Assembly: GCA_037179385.1 (NCBI GenBank) | Contig: CM074179.1 | Span: 75,381,719 to 75,445,718, forward strand | DNA from: Holothuria scabra | Taxonomy: Eukaryota > Echinodermata > Holothuroidea > Aspidochirotida > Holothuriidae | Direction of reading: 5' to 3' | Length of the DNA stretch: 64,000 nucleotides | Shown here: positions 1-12,001 of the stretch, piece by piece | Position numbering within the stretch: position 1 is the first letter of the stretch | How the letters are laid out: each line of letters begins with the position of its first letter | Notes under the pieces: model-generated | The model's input: only the letters and a program-made list of their open reading frames with translations | Databases searched by the model: none | What the model was told of the DNA's origin: nothing | Position numbers and translations under genes: made by a program

Positions 1-200
1 TATCTAAGTGGAGCGCTACCATCATTTGGTGCGGAGCGTACAGAAAATTTTGAAAAATCGCAACCCTTCAGACAGCCTGGGAAATGGCCTTTCCCAGGCT
101 TATAAGCATAACCAAAGCCGTCGATATTTTGAACTTTCGTTTGCAATAAAATTTTCACCAAAAATGGGCAAATCTACAAAAAGGTCAGAAAACTCCCAGA
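1..200 (-). mobile_element. Fragment related to the inside of the hAT-like element at 17979-19945
   Basis: The first ~200 bases resemble, in reverse orientation, the internal segment near 19080-19390. Shared landmarks in the same order are a TATCTAAG-GGAG start, a GCGGAGC block followed by AGAAAATTT and GAAAAATC, then a CAGGCT segment and a TTTGCAATAAAAT segment. No terminal inverted repeat is in view because the window starts inside it. The open frame across it looks like chance. Confidence 0.55.
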
Positions 201-1179
201 TGAAATGTACCACTACCATTGAATGACTACAATAAGCTATAATCATTGGAAAATGAGTTTGTTTGGGCGTTCTACACCGTACTATTTTACGTCATGCAGT
301 ATGAGACTATCATCAATGTAAATTTGAAAATTGAAAAACTTCAGAAACCCTCGAAAATCCCAAGGCTTCTCAACTTCGAGGGAGGATGGCATTGCATCGC
401 ATTCCGGCTGCCTATTAAATATAAGTTTCATCGAACTTTACAAGGATTCCGTGTGTTTTAGCAGCCTGTTTAGCTAAGATTCAGAGAATTACCTGAGTGG
501 GGATGCCATGCAACGAATTGGCCCTTAAAAACCGATTAACTCAATTTTCCCGCGATTCACAAGCAAGGTTAGCAGCCTGTTTATATGCATTTAAACAAAC
601 AAGGATGCAAATTATTTCCTAGTGAGCAAACGACCTAAGTCCATATCAGCGGTTTTGGCACACTTGATCCCCACAAACAGGGGACAAACAGAACGTACGG
701 AATCAAGTCATGGGTTTAGTTGGATCATATGTTTTATCACAAATGGTTATCAGACTATTTTGGTGCGCTCTGATTTACACTTTGCTTCAATGTTTTGTTG
801 TCTTGTTATCAGCATCCTCTGGTAACAACTTTTAATTGAGAAACACCGTCCAGCAAAACAAAAGTTCATGGCTATGTGTGAATATTCCGTCCTGGTAGGA
901 CTCAACTTGTGATTTGCAGATGGGCTTTGAAGGGGAATGATAACTGTCTCGATGCAGAGCTTTCAATGCATGTGTTGTTACAGAAACTTGTGACGCACTA
1001 AATTCTGCGCCCTTGGTGCGCATTTCTCATGGTTTCTACTAGGTCCATAACTGATAATGCAGTGCAACTTTTCCGATTATGGCCCGTTTCGCATTTAGGG
1101 CACATTACTGTAACTTGAGATAATCTTCACAACGGGAGAGGATTTTGGAGAATGCGATATCAGCCTCCTCTCGCCACCC
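201..1179. other. No recognisable gene or repeat
   Basis: Unique-looking sequence with only short frames that lack splice context or protein-like composition. I see no RNA gene or complete element here. Confidence 0.4.
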
Positions 1180-1305
1180 TGTACCTACCCCTTCCCATCC
1201 CTCCCCACCCCTCCCCACCCCTCATCACCCCTTCCCCATCCCTCCCCACCCCTCAGCCTACCCCTTCCCCATCCCCCCACCCCTCCCTATCTCACCGGCC
1301 CCCAT
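1180..1305. repeat. C-rich low-complexity tract (CCCCTCCCCA-type)
   Basis: An imperfect run of CCCCTCCCCA/CCCCTTCCCC units of about 10-12 bp. It produces proline-rich frames on the + strand that should not be read as genes. Confidence 0.8.
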
Positions 1306-2397
1306 CCCTGATCGATCCTTCGCAGAACAAAAAGTTAAGCATGTGAATGGATCGTATTTCCCGAGAATAACGAATATGGAAGAAAAAGCTCGAGTGCCAT
1401 TCCCAGCTTCCCTGGTTCGCCAGTCAAGTCCTCCCAGTCGATCTAGTTGGCCACCCAATTCAGAAATCCTTGCAATGGCGTGACGAAGTAACAACGAAGG
1501 CATATATACGTACACTTAAATTTAGGCGTTCGTTTAGTCAGCGGTCGGTCGCGGTCCATATATGATACTCCATGGCCGACGCGCCATAGCCTGAAGTTGA
1601 GGGTCAAACGATGGATGCACACACTGACACAGTCGACAGGAAAAGAGTAACAGCTGGCCAAGTTCATTTCTAGTCTATTCCATCCAAATTTCTGACGGTG
1701 GTCCAACCCTCAACTGGATCCAAGCAGTAGGCCTACGTTCTATCCGAAATTAGCCTAGTCAAATTTATGGTCATAGTTTTGGCCATACCTGTAGCTAACA
1801 GTAACGTTAACACTAACAATAACAGGGTAGCCTAGGCCCCTGGGCAAGGCTAGGCTTAGGCTAGGCCTAGGCCTAATTCAATTTCTCGATTGTGAGGCCA
1901 ATATTGTCATATTGAAGTAGACCAAAGGGTAAGCTAAGTAGGTTACCTAGGTTATGTACTTATTAATTAATAATTTTAATAAATATCCAAATTTTGATCC
2001 AACCCGTCTTTTAATAGGCTAAGCACTAACAATTGGGAGTTCCTGCAACAGCAACACTGTAAAAAAAACTGCTCTTCAGTCTAGAGCTTGGAATTTCAGC
2101 CCCTCTTGAATCCAGTGACAGTGTTGCCTGTTTCACCAATGTTGCCTGTTTTGCCAGATTCGCTTCTTAAATTCAGTTGAAAAATACTGCAATTAAGTGT
2201 CACTAAATTCAAGTACCTTGACCTCTTGAAATGACACCATTAATTTAAGAGTTTTTACTTAAATTAAGAGCTTTTTTTTTTACAGTGAAGTTGCAGCCTG
2301 GCTCCCAAATTAAGATTAAGTTGGCCAAAAGATTTGCAGAAGCTACCCCTAGGCTATACCCTAGGCTAGGCCTATTCTTATTCCTTTTTAGCAACCC
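1306..2397. other. No recognisable gene; short TAGGCC-rich patch
   Basis: No coding or element boundaries could be supported. A small patch near 1846-1875 repeats the motif TAGGCTAGGCCTAGG, a local low-complexity palindromic run. Confidence 0.4.
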
Positions 2398-2866
2398 TTA
2401 AAGGCACACTTCTCTCATCCCATACAGTACCACTACCAATTCTCCTAACCTTCTTACTTGAGCCCCTCCCACAATTGTCTGAATTCATCCTCATCCAGAT
2501 ACAGTCTCAGTTCCATGCTTCAAGGTGAGCATATAAAAACTCAATTTATATAATCAAAACACTCTCAGTACCGTTCATGCTGTGTAATATAAGCTGCTAC
2601 TCTGCATTGTTTGAACTAGCTGTCGCAGCGACCGCAGAGCCAATTTTGAAGTGCGGGGGCTAATCCTCTGATGTGCACGGCCAAATATGTCCAATAAAAT
2701 AAATGCAGTTTAAGGCGGCCCAAAATACCTACAGCGAAACAAGTGCGGGGGTTAAAGCCCCTCCTAGCTCTCCTGTCTCCGCTGTCCCCGTGTCAATCAA
2801 AGAGCTGAGCCAATCGAGAATTTCGGTGCCCCCGTACAAAACTATAGTTTGGGGTGGGAGGCTTAC
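2398..2866 (+). mobile_element. R1 TTAA MITE copy, interrupted by a 170 bp insertion
   Basis: Starts TTAAAGGCACACTTCTCTCA and ends with the family's GTTTGGGGTGGGAGG block, but its final TTAA is degraded. It carries the R1 landmarks in order: CCTAACCTTCTTACT, CCCCTCCCACAATTGTCTG, CATGCTGTGTAATATAAGC and AATCAAAGAGCTGAGCCAAT. The copy is split at 2625-2794 by foreign GC-richer DNA, and the 4 bp TGTC occurs on both sides of the insert. Confidence 0.85.
2625..2794. mobile_element. Small insertion inside the R1 copy
   Basis: 170 bp absent from all other R1 copies, GC-richer than its surroundings, flanked by TGTC (2621-2624 and 2791-2794). The ends carry GCAGCGACCGCAGAG and CTCTCCTGTCTCCGCTGTC. 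Any inverted repeat is weak, so the element class is unknown. The short frame through it is probably not a gene. Confidence 0.5.
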
Positions 2867-3699
2867 TACTAGTACTCAGACCTAGCTTATGCCTCTGATT
2901 GTTTTGGGCTATTGTCAGCTTTTTTGGTTTGACTTTTGATTAGGGCTTGGACTTCATGCAGGGCATGGGGGGGCGGAGGGGGAAAACTCTGGGCAAAGTG
3001 TAATATTAACTAATAAGCCCAATTACAGCCCCTGCTCCTAGGGGTGGCAAATTTAAACCCCCAGAAGTTCTGAGGTTTAAGCATAATATATATATCTTTA
3101 GTCTTGGCCTAGCCCTACCCCTGATTAAAAAGTTTTAGTCTCAGTTTAACTCCCAACTGACCTAGTTTTCATTTGGGAGGGGGGGGGGGAGAGGTGAGGA
3201 GAGGAAAGAATGTGAGGGGGAAAATTCCCCGCATTCCCCGATAGCGACTCCATTGGGAGTATTGGGAAAGTGAACTTCGTTACACCCCATAAATTCACAA
3301 TTGAGTGAGAAAATAATATTGTCACAGTCAAAGAGCCATTCAAGGTATAGGTTTTAGGACAGCTTTGTGGACTGCTTTTCCCTGTCCCTTAGAACCGGGA
3401 GCTGGGTCATTCACTGTCATTGGGGATTGAGAGTGACTCCCTGTATTAGCCAGCAAGGAAATGTGAAAAAGGAAAAAAAGGGAAAAAAGAAGAAAAAAAG
3501 GAGCATTCAACTCATAATTTAAAACATCCCCCCTATTGAAATAAACTTACACTGCCTGTGGTTAGGAATAGTGCATGAATACAGCAGTCCAGCCTGGGCT
3601 AACTTGGTACTTGCCTGAACTCAAATGTCCAAGGCCTAAGTAGACTACATTAATTCTGTTTTCTCTCCTAGGGTAAAAAAATGCTCAGTATCCTACTGC
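2867..3699. other. No recognisable gene; G-run and A-rich patches
   Basis: Contains a G-homopolymer patch near 3178-3190 and a purine-rich GAAAAAAAG patch near 3470-3500. No coding signal found. Confidence 0.4.
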
Positions 3700-4003
3700 T
3701 TAAAGGGCCAAACCTCTCACGCAACCTACAATTTTGGTAAGGGGGGTGCCGAAATTCTCAGTTGGCCCAGCTCTTTGATTGACAGCTAATTCAAATAATG
3801 CAGAGTATCAAAGCTGATATTACACAGCATAAATGGTACTGAGAGTGTTTTGATAAATTGAGTTTTTCTATACTCACCTTGAAGCAATAAACTGAGATAT
3901 ATTGTATCTGGATAAGGATGAATTTCAAACAATTGTGGAAGGGGCTTAAGAAAGAAGGTTAGGATAATTGGTACTTTTTGTGGTGAGAGAACTGGGCCTT
4001 TAA
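3700..4003 (-). mobile_element. R1 TTAA MITE, full-length, reverse orientation
   Basis: 304 bp bounded by TTAAAGGGCCAAACCTCTCA and GAGAGAACTGGGCCTTTAA. The ends are inverted repeats of each other and both finish in TTAA. The interior matches the reverse complement of the other R1 copies, including CTCAGTTGGCCCAGCTCTTTGATTGACAG-like sequence. No transposase frame, so non-autonomous. Confidence 0.9.
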
Positions 4004-7000
4004 GGATTGATTTATGTACTGTTCCAGTTATCACTTATTCAACTATCAATAGAATATTACTAGGCATTATTTAACTACCTTTATTTGTCTTCTCTATTCC
4101 ATGCCAAAAGTAAAATTAATTTCCATAGGATTGATAAAAGGGTGCCGCCAGAATCTTGTCAGCTTATAACCCTGATTTCCTTGGTAATCAGTGGCAATGC
4201 TACGGAGAGGGGGATGCAAGAGGACCCCTGCAAATTTTGTCCTTGCCCACCACTTTCCCCATCCAAAAGCTAGGAAAGAAAATAAATAATATACCCCTCC
4301 ACAGACTTAATTTTATATCCAGAGATAAGCTCTGGGGACTTTTCCCCCGGGACCTCGCCACTAGGAACAGGGGCTTTGGAACTGGTTCTGTGCTACCCCT
4401 GAAAATCTTTATCCCCCAACATTATCCTTTTCCCCTGGTTCCCCATCCCCCCCCCCCCTTTCAAGAAAGAAATATTTGCATTCTGGTGCTGCCACTGTTG
4501 GTTATAACTGAAAAACAAGGCTTTTTATATTTTATCTAACTTCTGTACCTAGTTGAGTTAGCAAATGAAGGAATTAAGTTTTGGTAGTCAGGTACCAGCT
4601 AGTAAACTCTTTTGAAGCCCAGAATTCAACGAAAGCTGTGCTTGAGACTTTTGATAAAAAAAAAGTATGCTTGAACTGCCTTTTAAGGAAAGTGGCTTTA
4701 ATGAATTTTACCTTGCTTGATATAATGAGGACTGAAATGTTGCAGAATTGTGCCAGTTTGTTGTCATCTGTTGAAAATTAAGGGTTGGTTCCAAAGGTTA
4801 CATATTTGTGAATAAATAAACAATTCTACTGTGGGGAAAAGGAGAGACTTGGGAATTTGGAGAGTTTCCTTGCAGGATACGGTCTTTTTGTAAGAAAATC
4901 AATTTATAAGATCTTTGGGGAGAGACTGAAGCTCATCAGACTTACATCTTTTATCATGAATATGAATGAAGTTCCCCTCTGACAAAATTGGATCTTCTCT
5001 GCCTTATCCTCAACCCATGATGGAGACTGGAAAAGAAGCCAATGAGCCACAACTGGAAAAAAGGCCTTGGCCGGCTTGACTTGAACCATAGAAACTGGAC
5101 CATCAAACTCCATTCAACCTAACCTAACCTACCCCGCCCCCACTGGGCCCACCCTTATGCACTAAAAACTTTGGGTTGTCTGCAGGACAAATGTTGGCAC
5201 AACTTTTGGAAAGATTGATTTTCTGGCAGATCACTGTTTCACCCATTATCAGTTTAACATACCCTGATTTAATTTACCAGTGTCCTATAACCCCATTGCA
5301 GGGGGTAATTCACAATCAAAAATGAAACTAGTGCAATTCAGCATAATATCCAGGTGTAACCATATTTTACAATTCTGATATTAACAGATCATCAAATGTT
5401 TCTGATCATGTCAGTGAGCTACGTTGGTCCACCCGAGTTGAATAAACTTGCCCTTGGGTATGTAGTATAAGCCTTCACATTGGTTGTAGCCATGGATAGA
5501 TTACATGTATCAACTCTCTAGTCTGGTCACCTTTGGGAAGACAAAAAATATCCCCTAATGCAAATTTTCTGCAGACTCCCTGGCTGCCATTGGTCTCATG
5601 GGGGTCAATATCCTTCTGAGAATAAGTTTGTAAATTAAAGGATGATCACTGAGTTCGATACCTTCATGTAGCATTCCTTTATTGACCACTTAATAACCAT
5701 ATGCCCTTTCTTAAAAAATCATTTATCTGTCAGAAATATGTCCAAAGTGGTAAATTGCATGTACCTGAAAGTTGTTGCCCAGATTTCAAAATCCTGGTCA
5801 ATGCTTTCTGAAGAAGAATAGGTCAAACTCCTCACAGGTATAAGCACTGACAATTTAACCACAAAAAACGGAAGTCTTCACCGGCGCTCATGTAGCCCTA
5901 AGCCCTAGCTCGATGTTTACAATTTTTTTTCTGAATTAAGATGTAAAGACTTCACATTTTTTATACACTCCAGGAGCCATACAAATAGTGAGATACAATT
6001 TAAGGGAAAAAGTGTGGTTTCTGTTACAATTATAGGGCTAAAGAGTTTGGAAATTTCAAAATTCAAAGAATTTTAACCATTTTGGCTAAGAAATGCATGC
6101 TGAGAATAATCAGTTATCATTGTGAGCACCATAGCTAAGATACCAGATGAACTACTGTGCAAACATTTAAAACACATTTTTGAGGATAAAATTACTATAT
6201 AGATTATTAATCAAGACTACTGAGTGTTCTGCCATTGTTAAAGCCTTCTAATACATTTTGTGGACTGTTTGAAGTTTAAAACTAATTCCAATTGGTTGTA
6301 GACAATTGGTACTCTATTTGTGAAGGGATCAATTAATCTTACTTTTGAATCTAACAAACATGGGTAAAGGAAGGAACTTGTAGTTTTAAGAGGAAACATG
6401 CTTAACAGGTCAAGTTATTGTCAAAACTGGCATATTATCATCAGATGTAGGTCTGTACTGTTCGTTGATTTCAAGCCAAGGGGTTCCAACAACACAGTCA
6501 GTACAAGTAAAGGAACTCGCTTACATTATCACAGGAAGAACGTGCTTGTTAAAAGATGGTTCAATGGTTATTTAAAATGTGGCGAGTTTAGACAAAGTTT
6601 ACTGTAATGAAACAGGATGTAGGCTGAACTACTTCAACCAGTACACTTTTACTTGTCATGTGTGACTTTAGTTTGAATTTAAATAACAAATATAATTCAG
6701 TGACCAATAGTGGAAGTGATAGGATGCAGGAATTGTTTTTTTATGCTCATATCCAAAATATGTATGCTCGATTGAGTGTTATGCATCAGGTTTCACGATA
6801 TGGTATAGGCTTATAGCCTAATACTCACTGTATATTATTAGTGGTTTAAATTGAGCAGAAGCAGTGATTTTTCTATGAGAATGAGGATTGGTTTAGAGTC
6901 GCTGGATTATTTTGTGGCAATTAAGCTCCTCATTCATATACTGGAGAATTGTTACTGTCAAGAACATGCTAAACTCTAGATTGTGAGTTGGAACTTGGTA

Positions 7001-7499
7001 GCTTAATTAGCACTGTGTTCCTAATCTTTGACAGGAAACATTGTGAAAGTTTGCAGCTAATTGGGCATTATGACAGATACAGTATGTGAAATTTTAAACT
7101 TGAAAACTGAGTAGTTTATGAGAAATTTTGTAAGGAATAATACTCTGCAGATGTTTCGTTTTCAGGAAGTACTTCTAAAAGGATATAACATGTATATGCT
7201 TGAATGGGAAGCTAACAGATAGACAAACTAGTGTGTTCAGGGTACTGTTTGGACATATTACATTACCTGATTACCTGGTGAGTATTTAAATTTGTCTAAT
7301 TTAAAGTTATTTTCATATAAATTTCTTCCAACACTTATTTTTTCTATTATAAGACCTTCATATGCCTGCAATGATACAGTAAAGTATGCAAACTTTTACA
7401 TGATGTTTAAATGAATTAATGATTTTCCAGTTTTTGTCAACTTTGATTTTTATTTGAGTGAATAATGTTTTAAACAGAAGTTGCAGAGGGGCCCGTGGT
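4004..7499. other. Unique AT-rich DNA without a supported gene
   Basis: Short frames only. A C-homopolymer patch lies near 4446-4458. I found no paired splice sites around a protein-like frame and no repeat shared with the rest of the window. Confidence 0.35.
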
Positions 7500-7985
7500 A
7501 GGATGAGGGTGGAGTTGGTCTGGTATACCATGTTGTGAGGGTACTGTGGGTTGATGGTGTGACTGGACCAGTCTGTGGGGGGTACTATGTGTTAGTGGTA
7601 GGGCTAATTTGGCATTGTAAGGCTGGTGCCCGTAACCAGGATTATGTCATGGGGGGAGGGTCGTTGTCATGAGGGGGAGTTTGGGGCACGCATGAGGGGA
7701 AGGTCTAAGCAAAGATAGAAAAAAACAGCTATTTTAGGTGTTTTTTGCATTGCAAGGTTGGGTCATGGGGGGTTCTAACCCCCAAAACCCCCTACCCTGT
7801 GGCTATATGCCACTGAGCTGGTGTGGATAATTACTGGTGGGGTTGAGTTAGCACTGTGAGGGGTACTTTTGGTTGGTAATGGGGCTATTGGGGTATTGCG
7901 AAGATGCTGTGGTTGGTGTTGGGGCTGGGCTAGTACTATGAGGGTACTGCGGTGTGGGTAGTTGGTGGGGGCCGGGGCTCATCTG
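7500..7985. repeat. Degenerate GT-rich minisatellite, interrupted
   Basis: Loose repeats of ~45-60 bp built on GTGGTTGGTG-GGGCT-GTACTATGAGGGTACTG. They occur at 7500-7620 and resume at 7815-7985. The interruption is described separately. Copies are too diverged for an exact unit count. Confidence 0.55.
7624..7815. mobile_element. Short hAT-like non-autonomous element
   Basis: About 190 bp interrupting the GT-rich minisatellite. The left end reads GCCCGTAACCAGGATTATG. The right end, read on the opposite strand, begins CAGTGGCATATAGCCA. These resemble the CAGTGGCGTARCCAGG ends seen elsewhere in the window. Exact borders and target duplication are not clear. Confidence 0.45.
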
Positions 7986-9215
7986 GCATTGTGAGGATAT
8001 CAAGAGGAGAGGCATTATGATCATTGAGGGAGACAACAACAAGTCAATAGTGAAGGCTGTAGCATATATTCAAATGAATTTAAAGCATACATGTAAACAA
8101 TCACCTTATCTTATCAGCTCTGCATGGTCAGTATCAATGCAACTTTATTAGAAATAGGACCCAGCCATCTTCACCTGTAGTCCTGCATGGTGCAAAAAGT
8201 TCTGCTTAATATATTGTTCAACATTATTACAAATGATGTATTTTATTCATTCACAAATGTCTTTGAAAATATTTGCTTTCAAAATTGGTTAACCAGTCCT
8301 GCTAGTACAGGCCTCATGCATGAACTGTACATGAGAATCATAGATAATATGAAATGAATTGATGTCAGTCTCATAACAAGTCTCATCATTTTTCACTTTG
8401 AATGACTACACATTTCCTTAAAAGTTCTTCATCTATAACTGACATTTCCTTTAAAGCTATACTGTAGTAGGTCATTCGCGGCTAAATACTGACATGATAG
8501 AACTAAATACATTCTTTACGTAATTCTCATGAAAGGGTTCAAAATTCAAAAGATTTCTATGTTTTTGAATTGTGAGAAAGAGGGTGAAAATATATCTCTT
8601 TTTATATCGGTACATGTTCTGAGAAATTTTGTCAAAAGAAAGATAATAATGCTCTTCATCACTGTTACAATAACAAAGGGCATATAAGAATAACAAAACA
8701 AAGAAGTCATTATTAATGTACACAGTGCATGACTGTGGTGTTCATTGAAGTACATTTAGTTCGTATTGGTTCAAATATGGAAATGCTGAGCATGCAATTA
8801 TCACAGCATTTTTGCCTTCGTTGGAGTTTCACTTTGTTATGTGTTTTACAGTTTTTATTGAGTGCACAGAATTAACTGATAAAATACTTTGTCACAGTCA
8901 CGTTTGGTTGTTGAAGGAGTTAAGTACTTTTTACTTGGGAATATACAACGGTTTATATCAATTGAAACAGACTTAGCCAAAGTATGGAGGTTAGTATATA
9001 AGTAAAATATTGTTGTAGTTTTATGAGTTGCAATGTAAGGCTTTGCTGGATCAAGCAGCGTGGTGCAAGCTGTTATGGTGATACTCGCATGTATACCATA
9101 CTCGCATGTAGTGACACATGCCAAAACAATTCCAGCATATGAGACTTGAATGTTACATCCTCAGTTCTTAGAGTGTTACACATTAGGACTATATAGTAAA
9201 TTTACAAACTGAGTG
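7986..9215. other. No recognisable gene
   Basis: AT-rich, with several short frames of random composition. No repeat or splice context supported. Confidence 0.35.
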
Positions 9216-9500
9216 CAGGATGGCTTTGAATAATTACCACAGTGGCCTTGCACTAGCTGTTACACAGGAGAGGGCCTATGTGTGCCTGCAGGATGGCTTT
9301 GAATTATAAGTGGCCTTGCACTAGCTGTCACAAGGAAAGGACCTATGTGTACCCACACTGGAAGGCTTTGAATTACCACAGTGGCCTTACACTAGCTGTC
9401 ATAAGGGAAAGGGCCCAGGTCTATGTGTGCCTGAAGGATGGCTTGAATTATCACAGTGGCCTTGCACTAGCTGTCACATAGGAAAGGGCTTATGTGTGTG
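9216..9500 (+). repeat. ~72 bp tandem repeat, about 4 copies
   Basis: Four degenerate copies of a unit containing CAGGATGGCTTTGAAT, TACCACAGTGGCCTTGCAC, TAGCTGTCACA and AAAGGGCCTATGTGTGCCTG. One copy carries an internal loss. The frame across the array just mirrors the repeat. Confidence 0.8.
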
Positions 9501-9789
9501 CCTGCAAGCAACGATGAATCCGACTGCACTTCCAAGTGCATGCATTTAACACTAAATGGCTTGAAACTGTAGGCCTATGCATACATCATTTAAACATTTG
9601 GTCAGTTGAGTAATTAGCTTTTAGAGATTTTGTTGTAAAAGCTACTGAGACATGATTGAGAGCCTGAGATTTTTGTGAAAAAGACATGGACAAAACACTC
9701 CTGCCAACATTCCCCATCACAAATGTGAGAAACTCCCAGGCAACGGTAGTTTGAGGGGCATATTTATAAAGTGATTGCCCACCTTCCCT

Positions 9790-10037
9790 TATAGACGATT
9801 CCAGACAGCAAGTGATGGTCTGATTTCAGTCGGCCATAACTTGGGTCCATTACCGTTAATCTTTCAATTTTCTTGCTGATCTATATCATGGATGGTTTTC
9901 TACTATTCCTTCAATGTAACTGAATATGAAGGTTTGAAACTCCTGTAGACAATATATAAAGGCGATTCAAGGCTGATGGACCCCATTAATGGCTGTCCAC
10001 AGTCTCTTAAAACAAGCGCTGATTGGACTCATTTAAA
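9790..10037 (-). mobile_element. Diverged copy of the TA-type MITE found at 41832-42092
   Basis: Begins TATAGACGATTCCAG and contains GTGATGGTCTGATTTCAGTC, CTGATGGACCCCATTAATGG and AAGCGCTGATTGGACTC. These match the reverse complement of the 41.8-42.1 kb element in the same relative order. The right terminal repeat is eroded. Confidence 0.65.
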
Positions 10038-10313
10038 AGCAGAGACTTAGGCTGGAGGTTACAAGCATGCATTGTAGCACTGCTAGAGGAATGAAGGTAA
10101 TCTACTACCTCACATAGGGGGAGGGGAATGATAGTACCTCCATTGAGGTACAGTATCAGACCAGTAATGTGTCTCAAAAGGGTCACTGTGACATTGCACT
10201 TGTCAGTGCACTAACTTGCCTCATATGGGACAAATTCAAATATCTTCTGATCTGATGGATTTAAAAGTGCAATGACACTTAAATTACAGCATCAAGGCCA
10301 TGGTTTCTGAACC

Positions 10314-10498
10314 TTAAAGGGATAATTCACTGACCCCAAGGTACAATTTTTGTAGTAGTCCAGAGAAATTCAGCAATATGTGGTTGTGTATGGATGCATG
10401 AGGATACTTATGCCCCTCCCACAATTGTTTGGAGCAGCATAAGTAAGTAGGTTAGAAGAACTGGGACTATTTGTCATGAGAGAATGAGGCCTTTAAAG
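10314..10498 (-). mobile_element. R1 MITE, internally deleted copy
   Basis: Begins CCTTAAAGGGATAATTCACTG and ends GAGAATGAGGCCTTTAAAG. It retains the reversed GCCCCTCCCACAATTGTTTG and AAGTAAGTAGGTTAG blocks. The central ~120 bp of the family is missing. Confidence 0.6.
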
Positions 10499-11118
10499 TC
10501 ATAACCCCAGTTGGGGTCACAAAGCTCTTATCATATATATCCATATGAGAATGCTTATGATTAGCATGACTGATCAAGTGTTATATATAAAATTTTGAAT
10601 TTTATGGTGTCCTGACTTGTAACGTTTTTGTGCACAACTTGAAGAAGTGTCTGGTCATGCGGCTAGAATTGAATAGGACGTTTTAGCTAATGTTACCCTA
10701 GAAAAAGGCGTTTTCTCGGGTGAAGCTTGTCTCTGTAATTATGGCAGTTAGCCCCATTAAAACCAAATTTGTTGCTCTATTGAGCAAATAGTCTTTGAAG
10801 CGGGCCAAATCTTTATTTTTATTGATCTCAAGAAACCTGAACAGAAAGTTCTCTGATAGATTGGATTATTAGTAGCCAGCTTGCTATCCTCTTCTAGCAT
10901 CATGTCACAAAATTTTGATAATAAAATTGAGTATACTCCCTCATAACTTAACAATTAAAAAAAAAACTTAACAGCTTCCAAAAAATTTGCTGAATTATTT
11001 CATTCATCATCTCAATGGGGGTACAGACGTAATTTGGGGCACTGTCTGATGATGCTACCTCAAAGGGTGTCACATCTACAATCAAAACTGAATTGTGAAA
11101 CGTTTCCCGAAGGATAAT

Positions 11119-12001
11119 GTAAGGTATATTGCACAGGCAAAATTCATTAACTTCAAGATATGCAGTAAAATTTTCTTTTTAGGAGGCAAAAACTGCATCT
11201 CAGTTGCATATAGCATTCAAAAGATACAAATTTATAAAGAAATGCAATTTTTTCTTTTGATTTGGTGCATCATGGGAAATCTGAGATGTCATTGCGGCAC
11301 ATTAATTTGACATTGCATACAATTTATTTGTAATTTTAAAGGCATATTTTCATCATCCCAAACAGTTCCAATTCTCCCAACCTACTTACTTCTAGCCCCT
11401 CCCACATTTATCTAAAACTCATCTTTATCCAGACACAATCCTAGTTTATTGCTTCATGGCTTGTCTCAGTAGGCATACAAGTCCATAATGTGTAATCAAG
11501 ACACTCTCAGTGCCCATGCTGTGTAATTTAGCTATGATGCATTGTTTGAATTTGATGCCAATCAAAGAGCTGCTCCAATTAGGAGTTTTGATGTACACAT
11601 ACTGAAACTGTAGTTTGGGGTGACGAATGATTGCCTTTAAATGTCACTGCAGGCAATATTAAGCAACAAGTGGTGGTTGTGCTCTATGTATGTGAAGGGT
11701 AATGCTTGATCACAGGCAAGCATACTTAAATATCCAAATGTATCATATTTCAAGGAAAATAAGGACTTTAATTTATAAAGAAAAACAAAAGGAATCAGAG
11801 ACAATGTGCCTGCATTTCATAACTTTTTGTGGCTGTGTTGAAAAGCAGTGATATTTTTTAACAAAAAAAAAACAATCTTTAAAACGGGATATCTTGACTT
11901 AAGGAAAAGGAAATTTGCGACAGGGTTTGAAGGACATGGTGTGGAATATTTTTGTTTCGTTTTTACAAAACCAAAGTAAAAAGCCACCAGAAGGCATTTA
12001 A
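11119..12001 (+). mobile_element. R2 TTAA element, copy 1, carrying a nested R1
   Basis: Resembles the elements at 32957 and 61125. Its left end is eroded (GTAAGGTATATTGCACAGG) and its right end is CCACCAGAAGGCATTTAA, the inverse of the consensus TTAAAGGCATATTCTGG. Shared interior includes GCATCATGGGAAATCTGAGA, GGCACATTAATTTGACA, TATAAAGAAAAACAAAAG and GACAGGGTTTGAAGGACA. Without the R1 insertion (11336-11640) it is about 580 bp. No transposase frame. Confidence 0.8.
11336..11640 (+). mobile_element. R1 MITE nested inside R2
   Basis: 305 bp from TTAAAGGCATATTTTCATCA to GGTGACGAATGATTGCCTTTAA. It carries the R1 interior CCTCCCACATTTATC and CCAATCAAAGAGCTGCTCCAAT. The flanking R2 sequence is continuous across it when compared with the copy at 61125, so the insertion is younger than this R2. 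Confidence 0.85.

Noticed and set aside
1145..1483. Proline-rich 112-codon frame
   Set aside because: Product of a C-rich low-complexity tract, with no other support.
5110..5130. AACCTAACCTAACCT run
   Set aside because: Only about three units, not a telomeric tract.
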